Shown here: piece after piece, positions 1 to 12,490 of the stretch
How the letters are laid out: each line of letters begins with the position of its first letter
Position numbering within the stretch: the first letter of the stretch is position 1
Assembly: GCA_037043235.1 (NCBI GenBank)
Contig: JAWRVZ010000214.1
Span: forward strand, 368,820-432,819
Reading direction: 5' to 3'
DNA from: Rhodeus uyekii
Lineage: Eukaryota; Chordata; Actinopteri; Cypriniformes; Acheilognathidae
DNA: 64,000 nucleotides
Made by a program: the position numbers and the translations under genes
The notes under the pieces: model-generated
Told to the model about the DNA's origin: nothing
The model's database searches: none
The model's input: only the letters and a program-made list of their open reading frames with translations

Positions 1-190
1 TAATGTTATAAATGATTTCTATTTTTAAAAACATTCTGTTCGCCAAAGAATCCTGAAGAAATGGATCACTGTTTCCACAAAAATTTGAAGCAACACAACT
101 GTTTTCAACCTTGATGCTAAGAATCAGAAATGCCTCTTGTGCAGCAAATCGGCATATACAATAAAAAACTTTCACATGCATTCAGAATAC
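1..190 (+). repeat. High-copy cyprinid dispersed repeat, partial copy
   Basis: Shares the string AGAATCCTGAAGAAATGGAT, followed by cactgtttccacaaaaat and gcagcaaatc, with copies elsewhere in the window. Truncated by the window edge. Non-coding; family name not assigned. Confidence 0.7.
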
Positions 191-1102
191 TGAAGACTGT
201 TGGAAGACTTTATATTATATTACTTTTATGCTGCTTTTATGATTTTATTTTTGGTAATTATGAGGGCACAAGTACCTGATTATTATTGTAATGAGATGTA
301 GAAATGGTGATTTAGCCTTAGCAAGCACCACCAACTAACACCATGAATCCGTATTATAGCACTTCTCCTTGATGTCTTTTAGAGTAATAGAACAATAGTA
401 GTGAGAGGCGCCCAGACATGCCTTCTATCCTAGAGATGATCTGGAAGGGTGTGTTTAGTGGAACACACACAAACCGATGACAGTGATCTGGGAAGAAAAA
501 TAGCATAAATTCAGGTCGTGCCTTGAGGATGGAAGCATTCGAACACGTGAGACGAGTAAACAGATTTGAATGTGAAAGTGTGATGTTATAGAGCATGGTG
601 GGTGTTTTTCTGAAGGGGATGAAGGAATTTGAGGAGGCATGTGAGAGCAGGAGGTGCTGATAAAGGAAAAAGGAGGAGACCTGTAATGCTCGACTCCAGC
701 AGCGTCCCACTGGAGTTCACATTCTCTCATGCTCACTTTAACACACAGTCATGTTCTCCCACCCAAACGCATAGCGTTCATAAGCAAGTTCAACCGTGCA
801 CGTTTATGAATTCTTAAAGAGAGCAAGCAAACCAAATGATTTAAAGAGGAATGCTTCACACACACTTCAGAATGTCACAAAACATGTAGGTCGCATTTCA
901 CGATGAAAAGAGTTTTGCAGTAGAAAATTAAGGCTATTTTAGAACCTTTTGCATTAAAATAGTTTAATAATTTCTCCCTAAATTCATTTCTGTAATGCAT
1001 ATACTTATTTATAATGATTTTATACATGTATCCTATGTCGTTAAATGTAAATTTTTGCTTTACACTGATATTAGTCTTAATGAAATAATGTCACAATTTA
1101 CA

Positions 1103-1352
1103 CTACTGTTCAAAACATTTTTTTTAAAGAAATTAATACTTTTGTTCAGCAAGGATGCATTAAATGAATGAACAGTAAATATATGTGACAAAAGAAAAAT
1201 GTTTTCAGCATTAATAATACGGTTTAAAATGTATTCATATAGAAAACAGTTACTTAAAATTGTTAATACTTAATTTTTCTGTTGAAGTAATTGAAGCCTT
1301 GGTGAGCATAAGATAATACGTTTAAAACTCTTACCTAACCCAAACTTTTGAA
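1103..1352 (+). repeat. High-copy cyprinid dispersed repeat, diverged copy
   Basis: Starts ctgttcaaaacat, contains taatacttttgttcagcaag and gatgcattaaat, and ends agccttggtgagcataaga, the standard order of this family. The middle is deleted. Confidence 0.7.
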
Positions 1353-1493
1353 TAGATTTAAAAAATGTCCTCAAAATTGGCTTTATTTTCTGATAGGAAA
1401 AAGTTCCATTATTTCGATTTTAGTGTGAAATATTACCTGTCTTGTTCATGACTGTTTTTTTGTGAGATTTACCGACAGATAATACCACATTAG

Positions 1494-1495
<2 letters not shown>

Positions 1496-1527
<32 letters not shown>
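1496..1527. repeat. (CA)n microsatellite
   Basis: Sixteen CA units preceding gctgtctatgttgtgttg. Confidence 0.95.
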
Positions 1528-1529
<2 letters not shown>

Positions 1530-2367
1530 CTGTCTATGTTGTGTTGTGTTGTGGGGAGATTACATTGGTCTCTCACCCAAACAATCACTAATTGGAAAAG
1601 CTGGAAGTGAAACGCAAGGCCTTGACCTCTCCGACCTCTTCCTCTCCTCTCACCAATAGCTCAAACGCCTCCGACTTTCTTAATTAGATTGAAAACGCTC
1701 CTCCAAATACCCATCGATTCTTTTATCTTGTGCTCTGTCTCATCTGAGTCTCTCCATCCTTTTGTTTTGTCCTGCTGTTGTGCTTTGTTTTTACTCCCCA
1801 GATTTAACGCTCCCACACTCTTGTTCTTGATAGTGGTGTTCAAGTCAACTGTCGTTATTTCTATTTCTCATGCTTAATGAATTAGATCAGTAACTATGTA
1901 TTAAAGTTCAGTGTGTGCATCGCTTTCTAGTGATCAGATGCACCATTTTTACCTGGTAGATGATAAAATGAGTGAAAAAATGCAATGACCATATGTCACA
2001 GAAACTTTGGCAAGGAAAGTGCTAGTAGATGGTCATGATTTATTATTGTATTGGGCTGTAAAATTTTAAAAGCCCAGAAACGGTTAACATTATCTTTCTT
2101 AGAAATAGAAACCGAGTCTTTCAAGGTTTACTGACCTCTGGATTAGTTTGATCTGTTTATGGCTATACACACACACACACGTCACTGTCCCATCTGTATG
2201 GTTTATCTGTGTTTTTGATTATTGTTTTATTTCTTTTTAGGAAGTAATTAGTCAGTTTAGCAATTATGGACAACCCTCATCTTGCAATCCTATGAACAGT
2301 GGCCAATGGTCATGCAAGTCATACGTAAAATATTTTAGCCATTATAGCACAACGTAATACCAACCCA

Positions 2368-4119
2368 ACCAGGACACACTTTTTAATTATTGAGTTGAAG
2401 GGTTTCAATCAGACCCATTGCCATCGGTGTATAAAATCAAGCACCTAGCCATGCAGTGTGCGTCTACAAACATTATGTGGAATAAAAGGGTTGATCTGAA
2501 GAGCTACGTGAATCCAAGCACGCTATTATAATAGGATGCCACCATTTACAATCAAGTCAAGTCAATGTACTAGATATTCCATGGCCATTGGTGGGATTAT
2601 TGGAGAATGGACGTGTTTTGGAACAGCAGCAACTGTTGAAAAGTTACAGAGTGGGATCATCGAGTGCTGAGGCACATGGCACAAAAAAGTCCCCAACGCT
2701 CGTCTGATTCCAAAGAGTTTGAAACTTTCACTGGCATTAATAATCAGTGACAGGAGCTTCATGGAATGGTTTTCCATGACCAAGCAGCTGTAAGCAAGCT
2801 TCACATCACCAAGTACAAAGCCTAGCGTCAGATGTAGTGCTGTAAAGCATTTACCATTTTACCATACTACTGGACTTTGGAGCAGTGGAAATGGGTGCTG
2901 TGGAGTAACAAATCGCGCTTCTGTTTGGCAGCCTGATGGGTGAGTCAAGGTTTGGCGGATGCCAGGAGAGTGATACTTTCCTGTCTTATCTACATACGTT
3001 TTTTGGAGATGGGATAATGGTGATAATGGGGCTGTTTTTCGTGGGTTGGGCTTGGGCCCTTACTTCCAGTCAAGGAAATTCTTAATGCTTCAACATACTA
3101 AGACGTTTTGGACAATCCCATGCTTCCAACCAGGGATGTGCCGGAATCTGAATACCTTATTTGGAAAGGAACGGATAATGGCTTCAACACGAATAACAAA
3201 TTCTACCGAATATTAGAAGCCTTGCTTGCCTAGCATAGCTCGATATTATACATAAACCTCTATAATCACTACACAATAATGAGTGTGTGACGTAAATGAG
3301 TATGAACTTTATGAATTAAAACGAGCACAAATCAAATAACCAGGTTGCAGTTTATTTGTCAGCAAGAAATCAGATCTTGCCAAGAGTAAATACTACATAA
3401 TACAGTTTCTACAAATGTATATGTCTATTTAAAATTTGTACAGTATGATACACGGTTTAAAAATTGTACAATATGATACACGAATGAATGAAATAAGCAC
3501 AACACGATCAGAACTCAAGTATCTGCATTGCCATCTCTCTGCATCTCATAGAAACCAGTTCTCTGTCAAGACTATAGTACTGAATCTCACACATTTTCTA
3601 CCAGCTACTTGATATGTAAAATATATGATAGACTAAATTATATTCCGCTCTCATTTTACAAACCCCACTCACTTCTGGTTTCATCCAAATACAGATACAA
3701 ATATTGGCTCTTCTACACACCCCTATATCCAACTTTGTAGGAAAAGTTTGGGGAAGGCATTTTCTATTCAACCTTGATTTGCACAAAGCAAGGTCCATAA
3801 AGACATTGCATGAGTTTTGTAAGGAAGACCTTGTGTCTAGCCCCACACAGATTGTTTCTGACCTCAACCCCATCGAACACCTTGAGGATGTACTGGAAAC
3901 TGAGATTGTGAGCTAGGCCTTTTAATCCAGCATCAGTGTCTGACCTCACAAATGCTCTTCTGGATGCATGGACAAAAATTCCCACAGAAACACAAATCTT
4001 GTGGAAAGCCTTCCCAGAAGAACGGAAGCTGCAAAGGGGGAGCCAAATCCATGTTAATGTCTATGTATTTAGAATACCTTTGAGCATTCACTGAGAATAC
4101 TTTTGTCCATTTAGTGTGT
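2368..4119 (+). mobile_element. Tc1/mariner-type relic, split by a later insertion
   Basis: Begins near ggacacactttttaattatt and gtttcaatcagacccattgc, an arrangement known for a teleost Tc1-like element. It continues through transposase remains (ctggactttggagcagtgga around 2870; caaagcaaggtccataaaga around 3785; gacctcaaccccatcgaaca around 3860, a DLNPIEHL-type motif) and ends gaatacttttgtccatttag at 4099-4118. The frame is broken by stops and indels, so it is dead. Sequence 3131-3725 interrupts it. Confidence 0.75.
3131..3725. mobile_element. hAT-like non-autonomous element nested in the Tc1 relic
   Basis: Left end CAGGGATGTG, right end CACACCCCTA (imperfect inverted termini, 8 of 10). The flanking 8-mers are cttccaac (3123-3130) and tatccaac (3726-3733), 6 of 8 matching, as expected for an aged 8-base target duplication. 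Removing it restores continuity of the Tc1 sequence across 'cttccaac ... tttgtagg'. No transposase remnant seen in its 595 bases. Confidence 0.6.
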
Positions 4120-4987
4120 GTTTATTGCTGCTTGCAGTGGAGTTTTTTTATTGTTGTTTGATTGTCTACAGTAAATTCTACCTATAAGCTAAAAGACCTT
4201 GGTTGCATCTATATCGGTTTGTAGTTTTCTAGGAGATTCCTGGTTTTACAGCTTGACTCTAAGCATTCAAATTCCACAGGTCTGGCTTGCGTGTATATGC
4301 ACTAAACAACCTCTGTGGAAAGTGCCAATCTGCCCACCAGTGTTCTGCTCACAGTAAATACAACACTTATGTGTCTGAATGCTTCCTTTTATGTCATCAA
4401 CATTACAATCAACATGTTTTTCCCCCGTCATTTTCTGAAAGTAATGCTGTGCAGTTTAGGTGTTCTGGTTGGTTGGGTTTATACTTGGTGTTAGGAGTTT
4501 GTTTAAATTAATAACCGTAAAAGAAATGCTTGCGATTGGAATCGTTAAGATTTGTTTTGGAGATATAATGATCAAATTGGCTTATCGCATTCACGTTCTA
4601 ATTGCAATCATTACTATATTGATTTAATCATTTAACTGCTGTTCAATCTCGCCGGTCTGAAAGGGGTTTCCAAGCACACTGCTGGCTTTTATCCAGCTGT
4701 AGACAGACACTCCGGCCTGTTGGTCCCAGAGCAAGATCCTTCATTAGACATCCACAGCTCCTCAGGCTGAGATGCTGCTCTGTAATTAGTCACTCTGAGG
4801 TTTGTTGTAATTATTGACTTGGTATCTTACCCCATTTCCTCTTCCTGTGAATGTCTGCTCTTCTGTCCTGATTCTCTTTGTTACTTATTATATTTGTATA
4901 CAGTATGCATGTTCAGAATGCTGTGCTTTATACTAATTATGCAAAAAGTGGTATACGGTAATTAGCAAAAATGCAAATTAACCATGT

Positions 4988-5300
4988 GTACACTGGCAGT
5001 AAAAAGTTTGGAATAGTTTTTTATGCTCACCAAGGCTGCATTTATTTGATGAAATGTACAGTAAAAGCAGTAATTTTGTGAAATATTATTGAAGTTGAAA
5101 ATGGCTGAAAAAGATTAATTTTTTTTAAAATATACTTTTAAAGTAAAATTTATTTCTGTGATTTTTCAGCTTCAATACTCCAGTTATCCGTTTCACGTGA
5201 TCCTTAAAATCCATTTCTATGCATAGAAACAGCATTTATTTTAAAATCTTTTGTTACATTGTAAATGACTGTAATTTTTTTTTATTAATTTAATGCATTA
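4988..5300 (-). repeat. High-copy cyprinid dispersed repeat, reverse orientation
   Basis: Opens tgctcaccaaggctgcattt, the reverse complement of the family's 3' end, and contains tcacgtgatcc near 5195. Partial. Confidence 0.65.
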
Positions 5301-6362
5301 TTACATAAAAACCTAAAGACTTGAACTAAAGGTCTAAACTCAAAACTAAAGATCTGCACTCTCGACCCAACCTGCAACCCACAACACAGTGTAGCGCAGG
5401 ACAGCCAGGGATGGGTGTGTGTGTTCATGCGCATGTGCGCGTGTGCTTTGGGAGAGTAAAACGATTTGCGGGACTTCTAAAATATCTAAAAACAAATACA
5501 TTTTTATTCATCTATTGCACGAAAGCAACAGGAACAACTAAAACAAAATAAAAATGATTTATAGGCACAAGCATAGGCAGAGTTTCTATTTATAACATGT
5601 CTTAGCAGTGTTGTGCAATGTAGCGAATCAGACGTGTTGACAACAGGGGTTGCTCCGTTCAAAAACAGTGTTTACGTTAGAACCCACTCACCACTCAATT
5701 TATGAGTTCTAATCCTCTAATTATAAAAAGGTGTAGACATAAAAATAAAATTTGCTGTCAGCTTTTTATTATAACAGTTTTGTGAGATTGCAATGAAATA
5801 AGGTGATATATTATTATGGGAGCGCACTTTGTGCTCATTCTGCCATGCCAAACATTCACGTAGTAGCCTATGCTTGCTTTTGTTAAATTAACAGTGGTTT
5901 GTGAATCTTGATGCTTTAATAACAAGTCATTTACTGGGAGCATTTATGCTGGAATGTGTGGGTTGTGGCTAGGCGCAATGTAACTTACAATGTTATGTTT
6001 CATGGATGTACAGAAAAAAACATCTTACAGAGACAAATTAGTAGACACGACCTAAGGCCAAGTGACCCCTGACCCTTGCTATGCTGTTTTCTATGTAGGT
6101 CAGTTGCGGCAAAGAGTTAAACATCTGGAGTTCACATGCTCCACTATCTTAATGCAGTTTCTTCTTGTGGATCATACTTCCTGCAAGTAGTAACCAGCTC
6201 TTACCCCACACATTGAGTCTGTTAACCCTTTGACATCAGAAGCCTTTTGTTACCATGTTACCACTATATAGTTGTGTAGGTCACCTTAGTAGCCTGTGCA
6301 AATGTACAAAAAGACAAGTTATTAACTTCATAGTCAAGAATATATACGTGTATGTATGTATG

Positions 6363-6466
<104 letters not shown>

Positions 6467-7618
6467 ATTTGTTTATTTATATTATTTTTTTTACAAACCT
6501 TAAGGAACGCATTAAATTTAGCCTGTTAATGCAAATATATTATTTAAATATTTACCGGTACATTTGCTTTCTAGTCTAGGCTTAACATCACATCCATTCA
6601 GAGTAGTCTTGCTGTGTGTTGTAGAAGTAAAGATGAAATGGAATGTTAAATGTCAGTGAAAATATGAAAGCTATTAATATCAAAATTCTTAACACCAAGC
6701 GTTACAATTTTTCAGGAGTCTAAAGGAGTCCATAAGAATGCAGCTTTGTTGTGCTGATATTTGTGACAAATAATGCTGAATGGTGAAGTAGAATAAGATG
6801 TGTGTGTGGTGAGGATTACGATGCAGCAGTAAAGAATGAATTTGTTGACTTAATTTTTTACAACAAAGGGTGTTCTTGCAGCAGAAAGAGGATGTGTGGT
6901 CACACCTGCTCTCGACAGATGTGTGGTGTGGTTGTGCTTGTCTCTCTGTCACTGAGAGTGTGTGTATGTGTGATCTGATGTGCATTTCCATTTATAGATG
7001 CCACTTTTGTAGTTATTGACAGGCTAAGTGCGTATCCTATAATAAACACATTTACAGTTAGCGGAGAGACAGCTCTCGGGTGCTTTTATTACAGAAACAT
7101 AGGGCAGTTCAACAAAACAAACAGATGTCTTGATAGTTTGGCATTTGTCCTTGATGTGTAAGGAGTGAGGGAAAGTTCTGTGGTATGTAGAAGGTTGTTC
7201 CAGTGGAGGGGATCAGACGTCAGGCCTGGCTGTGTCTCGCTGTACTGGTCCTTAAGGTCACCCTGTGAATGCTCTCGCGAAACTAGGTTCACCTCAGGAC
7301 AAACGTGATGGGGATTTTATGACAGTGCAGTTAACACCAGGTGCACTTCATCCCTTTAACGCTAGATGATTTCATTTTCACAGCCCTCCTCTTTACCACG
7401 CACTCATTATGCTCTATAGTTCCACATTCCATGAAATGCCTTGAAACAAAGTTTTTTTATTAACATGCATTGAGCATAAAGTACAGTGCAGTTATACAAG
7501 GTCACATTATTAATCAAAGCAGATGATTCACATGCAAAATGCCTTTACATTGATTAATAGATATTTTAAAGCATTTTAGAGCATGTCTTAGAGCTGGGTG
7601 ATATGGCAAAAAAAAGTA

Positions 7619-8236
7619 CAGTAGTACCTCAAGATACGAAAGGCTCAACTTTCGAAAAATCCAAGTTACGAAAGCAAAGACGAAAATTTGTACTGCTCTA
7701 CATATGAAAAGTTTTCAAGATACGAAAGGTTTCTGAAAGTGAGCGTGGTTCGCGATTGTTGACGAGGGGCGGGGGTGTAGATAGGTTTGCGACACACGCC
7801 TGCTCTCCAACACAGCTTCAGCGCCACTGCCGCTTGCATCCGCGACAGAGTGACATTACAAGGAAATGTAAAATGAAGGTTTCATACAAGTTCAGCGGGA
7901 TATGGCCCGCGGGCCGTAGTTTGCCCACCCCTGTTCTATACGTACGTGCTGGCGTGCTTTAGCTCAGCCACTCCACACCCGAAACTTTACCTTTTCCTCC
8001 TCCTCCTCTGCCGCCACTTTCGGAGATAGCCTCACTCGAAAGGTAAGCTTCGACATTTTACGTTATTTCATTGTTTATAGGTCAATTTAGCTTTATTATG
8101 AAATTTAATGGGGTGATTTTGGAGGGCTTGGAACGGATTAGCCATTTTACATGTAAAATGTGTTCCAAGATACGAAAAACTCATAATACGAAGGCCGCCT
8201 CGGAACGGATTAATTTCGTATCTCGAGGTACCACTG
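7619..8236. mobile_element. Pogo/Tigger-like non-autonomous element with TA duplication
   Basis: Left terminus CAGTAGTACCTCAAGATACG and right terminus CGTATCTCGAGGTACCACTG are inverted copies flanked by TA on both sides (7617-7618, 8237-8238). Subterminal repeats such as aagatacgaaa recur inside. 618 bases, no intact transposase. It carries a hAT end fragment near 7895-7933 and sits in another repeat (gctgggtgatatgg at 7593). Confidence 0.7.
7895..7933. mobile_element. hAT terminal fragment
   Basis: ggcccgcgggccgtagtttg followed by cccacccctg is the inverted end (CAGGGGTGGGCAAACTACGG) of a widespread hAT family. Only one end is evident. Confidence 0.5.
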
Positions 8237-9109
8237 TATATATTTTTTCATGATAGTCAATATCGATTAATCAATTAAAGCAGATTTTTCGCTCCTGAAA
8301 GTTGTAGAAACCAGACAGATGATTGTGGTTTTATCATCAGACTTCTGTTTAACATTAGAACGTGACAAACACTTGCCACACATGTGAACATTTCAAAAAT
8401 GTATATTAGATGTATTGTCTCTTGGAAAAGGATCAGATCAGTATTTGTTAAAAACAAAACAGCAGCTTAAAGACATTCAGTACAATACAAATGCACAAAG
8501 AACAAATATAGCTTAATAACAAACAATGTTGTCATTATATTGCATTACTCCTTTAATACATTTAGCATCTACGCTAATAATATATAAAAATGTAATACAA
8601 ATATCCCAAATTTATAGTTTGTTCTTATCGTTACAGTTTGTTACTAGAGAAATATATATATATATATATATATCAATATATAAATATGTATGTATGTCTT
8701 TTGCATGAACAGTACATTATATTCTGCACTTTCAAGTATATTGATATTCAAGAAACTTTAAATAACCATCTAATGTTCATTAAGAATATAGACTAATTGT
8801 CCATTCTAATGTGTAATAGTGTAATTGTTTATATTGGCAATATTTTTAACTCTACATTTGTGCAGTAAAATTAACTTTAGTATATCTAGGTTTCTCTAGG
8901 ATAACATGGAAAATTTGCCATGCTTTAGTGGATAATTTCTGTCAATGGAAAATAAACACAATTTTAACATGAAAATGGCATGAAATTACCACTAGTTAAC
9001 CAGTAAATCACTCATTAGCTCACTTGCCATCTCTTTTATAGTGCTTTTTGCATGTTTTGCTTTGGATTCATTATAAATTACTACAAAAAAAACGAGGTCC
9101 TGACTCTCT

Positions 9110-9418
9110 GTGGTCTTTAAAAATCCCAGGATGTCCTTCGTAAAGACTAGGGGTTTAACCCCGGCATCATGGCCAAATTTACCCATTGGCCTTGGTCCAT
9201 CATGGCCTCCTAATCACCCGCACACTCTGATTGGTTTCATTGCTCTTTCTTCTCTCAACCATTAAGCTGGTTTGTGGTGAGCGTTCTGGTGCAATATGGC
9301 TGCCGTCGCATCATCCAGGTGGATGCTGCACATTGCTGGTGGTTGAGGAGATTCCCCCCTTCCTTGTAAAGCGCTTTGAGTGTATGAAAAAGCGCTATAT
9401 AAATGTAACCAATTATTA
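9110..9418. repeat. Dispersed fish repeat with 'AAAGCGCTATATAAATGTAA' end
   Basis: The final segment tgtaaagcgctttgagtgta and aaaagcgctatataaatgta is a common teleost repeat end; the upstream part is GC-richer (gctgccgtcgcatcatccag, tggatgctgcacattgctgg). I do not assign a family or class. Confidence 0.5.
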
Positions 9419-9697
9419 AAGTCTCATGCCATTTAGATGAAAGGAATTTCATAAATCTAGATTTTACAGTGGATTGGAAACAGTCTTGAATTGCTACCCC
9501 ATTATATTGTCATCTGCATTTATGACAAAGAACTACGCTGATGCAGATAACAATCGATCAATAAACGTTGTGCTTTGTTTATAACACTGATGCTGCGCTG
9601 CTATGGATAAAAGAACACACTGAATAACTTTTTGCATATTAGTTTTAAATGGGACTGAAGCAATAAAAAGTTATTACAGAGTTAATTGCAATCTTAG

Positions 9698-9932
9698 GCG
9701 GCAGTTGTGACCTAATGGTTAGAGAGTTTAACTTTTTACCTGAAGGCTCCAGTTTGGAGTCTCAGTACAGTCAGGAAATGTAAGTGCGGGGAGTGAATGA
9801 AGCGCTCTCTCTCTTCCACTCTCATTACCCACAACTTCAGCAAGGCACCTAACCCCCAATCAGTCCTCAGGCACCACAGCAAAAATGGCTGTTCACTGCT
9901 CTGTGTGTGTTTTCGTGTTTAGTACTCACTAC

Positions 9933-9964
<32 letters not shown>

Positions 9965-9998
9965 CTTCTTGAATGGGTAAAATGCAAAGCACAAAGTT
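9698..9998 (+). repeat. tRNA-derived SINE, second family (HE1-like)
   Basis: Head ggcagttgtgacctaatggt resembles a tRNA A-box region, followed by a decayed B box (gtttggagtct), a body with agcaaggcacctaaccccca, a TG run (9933-9958) and the tail gaatgggtaaaatgcaaagc. Family name tentative. Confidence 0.55.
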
Positions 9999-10387
9999 TT
10001 AAAGACAGAATATAAGTATTCATATATGAACACTTGCTCTATTTCTCTGACAGCTTGTGGGATTTAACAAGACATTTCTGGTTGTTTTTCTAGTGCATTC
10101 TGGACATTTCTAGGAAGTGTGTCAGTGCACTGGAATTATTTTGACACTGGGACAGCCCTAGAATTGTCGATTCAGTTCAGCCCTAGAACTGATTGAGACA
10201 CAACTGCTACAATTTAATGTTAATATGTATATTAATATTAAAGTCCATTCCATAGGAAGTTATGGAATCAGTGCTGCAGCAATGTTCAATATGTGAACAA
10301 TTTTTTTTATTTAAGCATGAAAACCTATTCTAGTAGCCCACAAAATCAAGTCTTTGATAAAGGGTGTAATAGGTCCCCTTTAAGCTG

Positions 10388-10612
10388 TATTTTTCTGTAA
10401 AAGTGATAGTTGACAAATAATGACAAAAGTTGTAAGAATGATTTTCTTTTTTCTGCTGAACAAAAAAGATATTTTGCACAATGTTTGTCTACCCATATTC
10501 TTTAAAATGTATTTGTTTGTGTTCAGTACAGAAATTTGTACGGGGTTGGAACAACTTATGGATGAGTAAATGATTTCATAAATTTCTTTTTTGGGTAAAC
10601 TATCCTTTTAAA
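10388..10612. repeat. 'AGTTCACCC' MITE-like repeat, diverged
   Basis: Left end gtgatagttgacaaataatg and right end tgggtaaactatccttttaa are inverted relatives. This is a widespread teleost family whose usual end reads AAAGGGATAGTTCACCCA. Non-coding. Confidence 0.5.
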
Positions 10613-12444
10613 TATAGCTGTGATTATCAAAATTGGAATTTCATTGGTATTGATATATACTATTGACTTTTTGTGTAGTGAATTGGGATACAGTGCAGAG
10701 CTGATAGTGGTGTCTTCAAAGAAGCCTTTACAGCAGCCAGGAACCAGGATGCATTTCCTTAGGTGTGTTTTGCTGGCCAGTAGACCCTTGGAAAGTAAAA
10801 AGTGATGAGCAAGCATGTGTGACATACCACACAAAACCTCTTCTCCATAAACTATGGCGCTATGTAAGCATCTCGCCCTGTTTTGATAGGATGCTGGGTC
10901 TGGGCCACAGAGGGGTCCTGTAGTTTGGTTTCCTTTGGAAGTATTTCTGAGGGGAGGGGGAGGTGCGGAAATTCCTATCTTGCATAAAAGCAATGTCGCA
11001 GAGTCCACATACACACACGCACTAATCCCATAAACACAAACCGGCCCCCATAGGATAGGGCAGACTCCTCTGTGACATTCCTCCAGCATTTTCAGGCACT
11101 TTGAAAACATATGCAGTGATTTTTAATTGATTTGAAATTGAAATAAAAGGAACAGGAGTCAGTAGAAGTAGGAAAAGCAACACAAAAAAATGTAACTTCA
11201 TGTTTTTTGCTTGTTTGGCTTGACTCAGACTGTACTCATTTGTAATGCAGTGCAAGGACAGTGGAAAGGAAGAGAGATGGATGCATTGCTCTAACCATCT
11301 GTCTGGATGCCTCCTGCCCTCTGGCTCGAAAACCAAAGCAGTCATACCAGAAAGAATGTTAAAAAACACCATCTTCAGTCAAATCACAGTCTGATGTGTG
11401 AGGGTGATGAATAAGTCTTGCTGCTCAGAGTTTGAGCATGAAAAATCTCAACTGTGATCCTTGTGACCTTACTTTATCATTTAAATTCAGGGATTGAGTT
11501 GGTTTCTCACTTTTTACATTCTTCATGTGTAATTCTGGTCTGATTGTGAATGTTATTCGAATCTACACTGAAAAACATTGGTGTAGTAGGGTTTATTTGA
11601 AAATGATTTTCACTCTTGCCAGTTTCACTAAATTGCTAGTAAATTTCACAAATAATTACAAAGAAATGGCAAATAACATGTCGATATTATATGTGAAAAT
11701 TTGAATTGGATAGACTAAAATAGTTTTTGTTTTATTTGCAGTTCTCACAGTCTGTGCATTATAATATTTGTTTTTCTTTGCTTGAATCCATCTATGATAA
11801 CTTTCACCTGCATTTTATTTTACAGTACAGCAAGTACAGTGTATTTACCTAAGAAAATACTGGGTAACTCAAGGGGTTAAGGGCAGGTTTAGTTATTACC
11901 CAGTTATTGTAATTACTGTAATAAGCAAATAGTATGTGCATGGGGAAAAGGACTGTAAAATAAAGTGTTACCTAACTTTCTTTTTCAAGTGATGTCATCT
12001 AGGCCCTATATGATATTGGTTGGCTATTTAACTTAAGTTAATATAATAATATATTTTTATTTATTTAATAAGGCTTTTGAAATAGACTGCTCTAGTGATT
12101 ACTTATTGTTGGCCAAACCATAAATTAGTATAACACTGGTTCCTTCGACAAAACATTTTATCTTTAGCGTTACCTTTTGGATTATTGCAAAAAAATGACA
12201 GGATTCTTACATATTTTGTTAATCAAATACTATCAGCAGAATTAAAAAGGTTAACATAGTCTTGACTGAAAGAGTCAGATATAGCCTATGAAAGCAGACT
12301 AGTGAGTAGATGTGTTTACCTGTTCAGCGTGAGGTTTATGATGTCCCAAATAACTTCTGTAGAGGTTCAAATATGTAAGCGGTAGATTAATACATTCTAT
12401 TCAATTTGAAGATCTTTCATTGTGTGTTTTTCTTTTAATTACAG

Positions 12445-12490
12445 AACTTACAGCCAGAAAAAGGCCTCTCTGGAGAGAGATTACGCACAG
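12445..12490 (+). CDS. fchsd2: fchsd2 exon w1 (F-BAR, first visible exon)
   Basis: 46 bases between acceptor ttacag and donor gtgaga. The first base completes an Arg codon begun in the preceding exon; the rest reads TYSQKKASLERDYAQ, the family's TFSQKKAAIEREYAQ segment in the first F-BAR helix. It ends in phase 0, matching the next exon. The exon is isolated, with 21.9 kb of intron after it and at least 12.4 kb before it. The exon(s) for the first roughly 40 residues were not found upstream in the window. Confidence 0.93.

Noticed and set aside
10556..11110. 184-codon minus-strand open frame
   Set aside because: No domain, no splice-consistent neighbours, and one end falls in a MITE-like repeat. 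Likely chance in a low-stop stretch.
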